From NCBI GenBank assembly GCA_003216595.1, contig QCIQ01000014.1, forward strand, positions 1-39,021: DNA of 39,021 nucleotides, read 5' to 3'. A program made the position numbers and the translations under genes. The notes under the pieces were generated by a model. The model worked only from the letters and a program-made list of their open reading frames with translations. It was not told the DNA's origin and did not search any database. The DNA is from Prochlorococcus sp. AG-402-M18 (GTDB lineage Bacteria; Cyanobacteriota; Cyanobacteriia; PCC-6307; Cyanobiaceae). Numbering within the stretch: the stretch's first letter is position 1; the number at the start of each line of letters is the position of its first letter. This document shows, piece after piece, positions 35,828-39,021 of the stretch.

Positions 35828-37193
35828 TAATTTACTCAACGCTCCTAATCAAAGTCTTGAAGAGACTGGTTACGCCTGGTATGTAGGAAATGCAAGGCTA
35901 ATCAACCTTTCAGGAAGACTATTAGGTGCTCACATTGCTCACGCAGGACTAATGGTGTTCTGGGCAGGCGCGATGATGCTTTTCGAAGTAAGTCACTTCA
36001 CCATGGATAAACCCATGTGGGAGCAAGGCTTAATTTGTATGCCTCATGTAGCCATGTTTGGATACGGCATTGGCCCAGGCGGAGAAGTTACAGATGTTTG
36101 GCCATTCTTCATCGCAGGTGTTATTCACCTTGTTGCATCTGGAATCCTTGGCTTTGGAGGGGTTTTCCACTCTTTAGCTGGACCAGAGAAACTTGAAGAA
36201 GCTTTCCCATTTTTCTCTACTGACTGGAGAGATAAAAATCAAATGACCAATATTCTTGGTTTCCATTTGATTGTATTGGGTATTGGATCTCTTCTATTTT
36301 CCCTTAACTGGATGTACTTAGGTGGTGCATACGACACTTGGGCTCCTGGCGGAGGAGAAGTTAGGCTGATCAACCCAACTCTCGATCCAAGAGTTATTTT
36401 TGGATATCTACTTTCAACCCCTTGGGGTGGTCAGGGTTGGATCGTTGGTGTTAACTCAATGGAAGATATTGTCGGAGGACATGTTTACCTTGCTGTTATA
36501 GAAATAATTGGTGGTATATTCCACGTCGTTACTGGGCCTTATGGATGGGCAAGAAGAGCCTTTATCTGGAATGGTGAAGGACTTCTTAGTTATGCACTTG
36601 GTGGAATCTGTGTAGCAAGTTTCATTGCTTCTTGTTTCATCTGGTTCAATAACACTGCTTATCCATCAGAGTTTTATGGTCCAACAAACGCTGAAGCCTC
36701 TCAGGCCCAAAGTTTCACATTCCTAGTTCGTGACCAACGAATTGGTGCAAATGTGGGTTCAACTATGGGACCAACTGGTTTAGGTAAGTACCTAATGCGC
36801 TCTCCTACAGGTGAAATCATCTTTGGTGGAGAGACAATGCGTTTTTGGGACTTTAGAGGTCCATGGTTAGAGCCTCTTCGAGGTCCTAACGGATTAAGTC
36901 TTGATAAAATTCAAAATGATATTCAGCCTTGGCAAGTTCGCCGTGCTGCTGAATACATGACTCATGCTCCTAACGCTTCTATCAACTCAGTTGGTGGAAT
37001 CATTACCGAGCCTAATGCTGTTAACTTTGTTAACTTGCGTCAATGGCTTGCAGGTGCACAATTCTTCCTTGGTTGGTTTACTTTTGTAGGTCACCTTTGG
37101 CATGCTGGACGTGCGAGAGCCGCTGCAGCTGGATTTGAAAAAGGTATCAGTCGTTCACAAGAGCCTGCTCTTTCAATGCCTGATCTAGATTAG
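35811..37193 (+). CDS. psbC: Photosystem II CP43 protein
   Basis: The 460-residue CP43 starts at GTG with the known [10 protein letters not shown]-terminus. It has six transmembrane helices with chlorophyll-binding His residues ([50 protein letters not shown]) and the large lumenal loop with [12 protein letters not shown]. It serves as the inner antenna of photosystem II and helps hold the manganese cluster. The 17-base overlap with psbD is the standard arrangement and couples translation. A strong terminator follows. Confidence 0.99.
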   Translation: METPFNNLLNAPNQSLEETGYAWYVGNARLINLSGRLLGAHIAHAGLMVFWAGAMMLFEVSHFTMDKPMWEQGLICMPHVAMFGYGIGPGGEVTDVWPFFIAGVIHLVASGILGFGGVFHSLAGPEKLEEAFPFFSTDWRDKNQMTNILGFHLIVLGIGSLLFSLNWMYLGGAYDTWAPGGGEVRLINPTLDPRVIFGYLLSTPWGGQGWIVGVNSMEDIVGGHVYLAVIEIIGGIFHVVTGPYGWARRAFIWNGEGLLSYALGGICVASFIASCFIWFNNTAYPSEFYGPTNAEASQAQSFTFLVRDQRIGANVGSTMGPTGLGKYLMRSPTGEIIFGGETMRFWDFRGPWLEPLRGPNGLSLDKIQNDIQPWQVRRAAEYMTHAPNASINSVGGIITEPNAVNFVNLRQWLAGAQFFLGWFTFVGHLWHAGRARAAAAGFEKGISRSQEPALSMPDLD

Positions 37194-37206
37194 ATCCCTT
37201 AATAAA

Positions 37207-37240
37207 TAAAAAAAGTCCTCTTTATAGAGGGCTTTTTTTT
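37207..37240. terminator. Bidirectional intrinsic terminator after psbC
   Basis: A stem AAAGTCCTCT / AGAGGGCTTT (one G-T pair) around a TTAT loop is bounded by an A-run on the left and eight T residues on the right. It can therefore act on psbC from the left and on maf from the right. Confidence 0.9.
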
Positions 37241-37263
37241 ATTTTCAAAAATATTTGATCTTA

Positions 37264-37905
37264 CTATTGCTTCCTATCTAAAAGTAACCGAGATAAACCA
37301 AATTTTTCTAAATTAGTTTTCAACCAAGGCAAGCTAAGTCCAACAACATTGCTAAAACATCCTTCTATTCTTTTTATAAATAGTCCGCCGTAACCTTCAA
37401 TCGCAAATCCCCCTGCACAATTGTATGGTTCTGGAATTGAAGCATATTTTATGATCTCAATATTGGATAAAGACATAAATTCAATTTTTGTGCTCACGAC
37501 CCCATCACAATATTGATTTAATGAATTACTTTTCATATCTAATTTGGAATCATCCAACGAAATTAAATAGTGACCTGTATGCAAAAAACCAGACTTACCA
37601 GACATCCTTTGCCATCTGGATATCAATTGCTCTTTATTAATTGGCTTTTCGAAAATTTCACCCTCAAACTCAAACAAAGAGTCACAACCCAATAAAGCTT
37701 GAAAGTTATTTAAGGAAGGATTGTCTTTTTTCAACTTTTTTAATGAACTATCAGCTTTACCCTTAGCTAATAATTCGACCTTCAAAATTGGATCTGGTTC
37801 CTGCAGCTGTGTTTCATCAAAATCACTTACAATAACTTTGTGTCTCAAAGCTATTTGATCAAGTAATTTTTGACGTGCTTTGGATGCAGAGGCAAGCACA
37901 AACAT
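37264..37905 (-). CDS. maf: Maf-family nucleoside triphosphate pyrophosphatase
   Basis: The 213-residue protein has the N-terminal LASASKARQKLL, then VSDFDE, LLGCDSLFEFEGEIFEKP (with the conserved Asp), QRMSGKSGFLHTGHYL and YNCAGGFAIEGYGG. Maf proteins hydrolyse non-canonical nucleotides and have been linked to septum formation. Length is normal. The gene converges on psbC across the terminator. Confidence 0.95.
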   Translation of the reverse strand: MFVLASASKARQKLLDQIALRHKVIVSDFDETQLQEPDPILKVELLAKGKADSSLKKLKKDNPSLNNFQALLGCDSLFEFEGEIFEKPINKEQLISRWQRMSGKSGFLHTGHYLISLDDSKLDMKSNSLNQYCDGVVSTKIEFMSLSNIEIIKYASIPEPYNCAGGFAIEGYGGLFIKRIEGCFSNVVGLSLPWLKTNLEKFGLSRLLLDRKQ

Positions 37906-37975
37906 AGAAAACTAAATTTTTTAATACTTAGGATCATTATTGATCTTTTATTGAAAAATAAATCCTTTTAATTAA

Positions 37976-38350
37976 ATGTTGCTGATTGACCAAAAAATCT
38001 TTAGAAGAGCAAAAAAAGGGATTAAGAATTGTCCCTTCAACTTATTTCTTTTTCAAAGTCTAAAGAAAGGTAGTCTTAATGCTCAAGATGTTTTTGAGCA
38101 TAAAGCAAAATATTTAACTCAAGATTTTATGTTTATCAATAGTTCTTCATTCATAGAGAATGAATTTCTTAAATTAATTAAAATAGGTGTTTTAAGAAGG
38201 GAAGTTGACGGCCAAGGACTTACTTCAAAAGTTCGTATTACACCCATAGGAAGACAAGTCCTTGAAGAACGTGCAGACTTATTTACAAAGAAAATATCGG
38301 TTATAAAAAAAATAATTACATGCCTAAGATACCAATTGACACCAAGATGA
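37976..38350 (+). CDS. Small conserved protein with winged-helix-like region
   Basis: The 124-residue basic protein has a central and C-terminal part (about 60-105) that reads like a winged helix: [20 protein letters not shown], then [20 protein letters not shown]-binding role is therefore plausible but unproven. The C-terminus is rich in Lys and hydrophobic residues. Its stop overlaps the start of cobQ (ATGA), so the two are translated together. I do not recognise a named family. Confidence 0.7.
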   Translation: MLLIDQKIFRRAKKGIKNCPFNLFLFQSLKKGSLNAQDVFEHKAKYLTQDFMFINSSSFIENEFLKLIKIGVLRREVDGQGLTSKVRITPIGRQVLEERADLFTKKISVIKKIITCLRYQLTPR

Positions 38351-39021
38351 TTACAGGACTAAAACGGACTCCATTAATGGTTTTAGGAACCTCAAGTGGC
38401 GCAGGTAAAACGCTAATAGCTACTGCTATTTGTCGATGCTTAAAAAGGAAAGGGGAACAGCCAATACCTTTCAAGGGCCAAAACATGAGCAATAACGCCT
38501 GGGTTGATACAAAGGGAAGAGAAATGGCATATTCTCAAGCTCTTCAATCTTGGTCTGCAGGCTTAGAGCCAAGTGCTGAAATGAATCCTGTGCTTCTAAA
38601 GCCAAAAGGGGATTGTACAAGTGAAGTAATCCATCTAGGCAAAAGTGTTGGCACTAGCAAAGCGATCAATTATTACGAAGACTGGTTCGATTCAGGATGG
38701 GAAGCTATTAAAAAAGGACTTGCAAAATTATTAAGTAGTAAAAAAGATGCAAGACTCATTCTTGAGGGAGCTGGAAGTCCTGTAGAGGTGAATTTGCAAC
38801 ATAAAGATCTTACAAATTTGAAATTAGCAAAATATTTAAATGCAAATTGTATTTTAGTAGCAGATATTGAAAGAGGAGGCGTTTTTGCTCAAATCATTGG
38901 AACAATTGCGTTGATGAAGCCTGATGAAAAAAAATTAATTAAGGGAATAATCATTAATAGGTTCAGAGGTGATAAAGCATTATTTGAAACAGGAGTTAAA
39001 TGGATAGAAAAAGAAACAGGA
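38347..39021 (+). CDS. cobQ: Cobyric acid synthase, 5' part (runs off the window)
   Basis: The first 225 codons are in the window, and the frame is still open at the end. The N-terminal dethiobiotin-synthetase-like domain shows the P-loop [32 protein letters not shown] and [16 protein letters not shown], all typical of CobQ. The enzyme amidates the corrin ring in cobalamin (pseudocobalamin) synthesis, which many marine picocyanobacteria perform. The first ATG (38347) is used because it overlaps the preceding stop; an in-frame ATG at 38377 begins the MVLGTSSG core and is an alternative. The C-terminal glutamine amidotransferase domain lies beyond the window. Confidence 0.96.
   Translation, partial: MITGLKRTPLMVLGTSSGAGKTLIATAICRCLKRKGEQPIPFKGQNMSNNAWVDTKGREMAYSQALQSWSAGLEPSAEMNPVLLKPKGDCTSEVIHLGKSVGTSKAINYYEDWFDSGWEAIKKGLAKLLSSKKDARLILEGAGSPVEVNLQHKDLTNLKLAKYLNANCILVADIERGGVFAQIIGTIALMKPDEKKLIKGIIINRFRGDKALFETGVKWIEKETG

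Overview
The window is chromosomal DNA of a marine picocyanobacterium, most likely Prochlorococcus. The evidence is the low GC content, the very tight gene packing, and the set of oxygenic-photosynthesis genes: petM, ycf39, ycf4 and psbD overlapping psbC. These lie beside maf, cobQ, a split pntA1-pntA2-pntB operon and an NTRC-type thioredoxin reductase. The exact clade cannot be read from the sequence alone.

Left part, about 1-13,770: an accessory, island-like region. It holds a small possible Nif11-like protein, a 45-residue membrane peptide with its own terminator, and a TPR protein ending in a 2-oxoglutarate/Fe(II) oxygenase domain. It also holds a cupredoxin-DUF4214 protein, a Staphylococcal-nuclease/TPR gene pair, an operon for a permuted ATP-grasp, an alpha-E protein and a transglutaminase, and a large GH114-like/RTX/DUF4214 protein. 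The spaces between genes are long for this kind of genome and carry a repeat family.

The main find is in those spaces. The last codons of ychF (13770-13791) and the sequence just beyond its stop recur at 11069-11229 and 7320-7485, in the same orientation. The two outer copies have extra arms made of GTTAGA hexamers spaced about one helical turn apart, and in one copy the ychF-derived core sits in the loop of a perfect 14-bp inverted repeat. Copies of a conserved gene's 3' end that bracket gene cassettes are what serial site-specific integration leaves behind. I infer that the ychF 3' end may be an attachment site and that 7.4-11.1 kb and 11.1-13.8 kb are two cassettes. A fourth, degenerate copy may lie at 843-931. 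No recombinase gene is in the window.

Right part, 13,770-39,021: core genome. In order: ychF, a membrane-fusion adaptor, polA and cysS; an SNF-family symporter; dxr; a YheT-like hydrolase and the transhydrogenase operon; a Cys/His-tailed conserved protein and a small hypothetical; NTRC, an infA paralogue, ycf39 and petM; an alpha/beta hydrolase and ilvH; a lipoprotein cyclophilin with ycf4; psbD-psbC with a strong terminator; maf; and a small winged-helix-like gene overlapping cobQ, which runs off the end. Several genes serve photosynthetic assembly and redox balance (Ycf39, Ycf4, PetM, D2, CP43, NTRC, PntAB), so this half is a photosynthesis and housekeeping neighbourhood.
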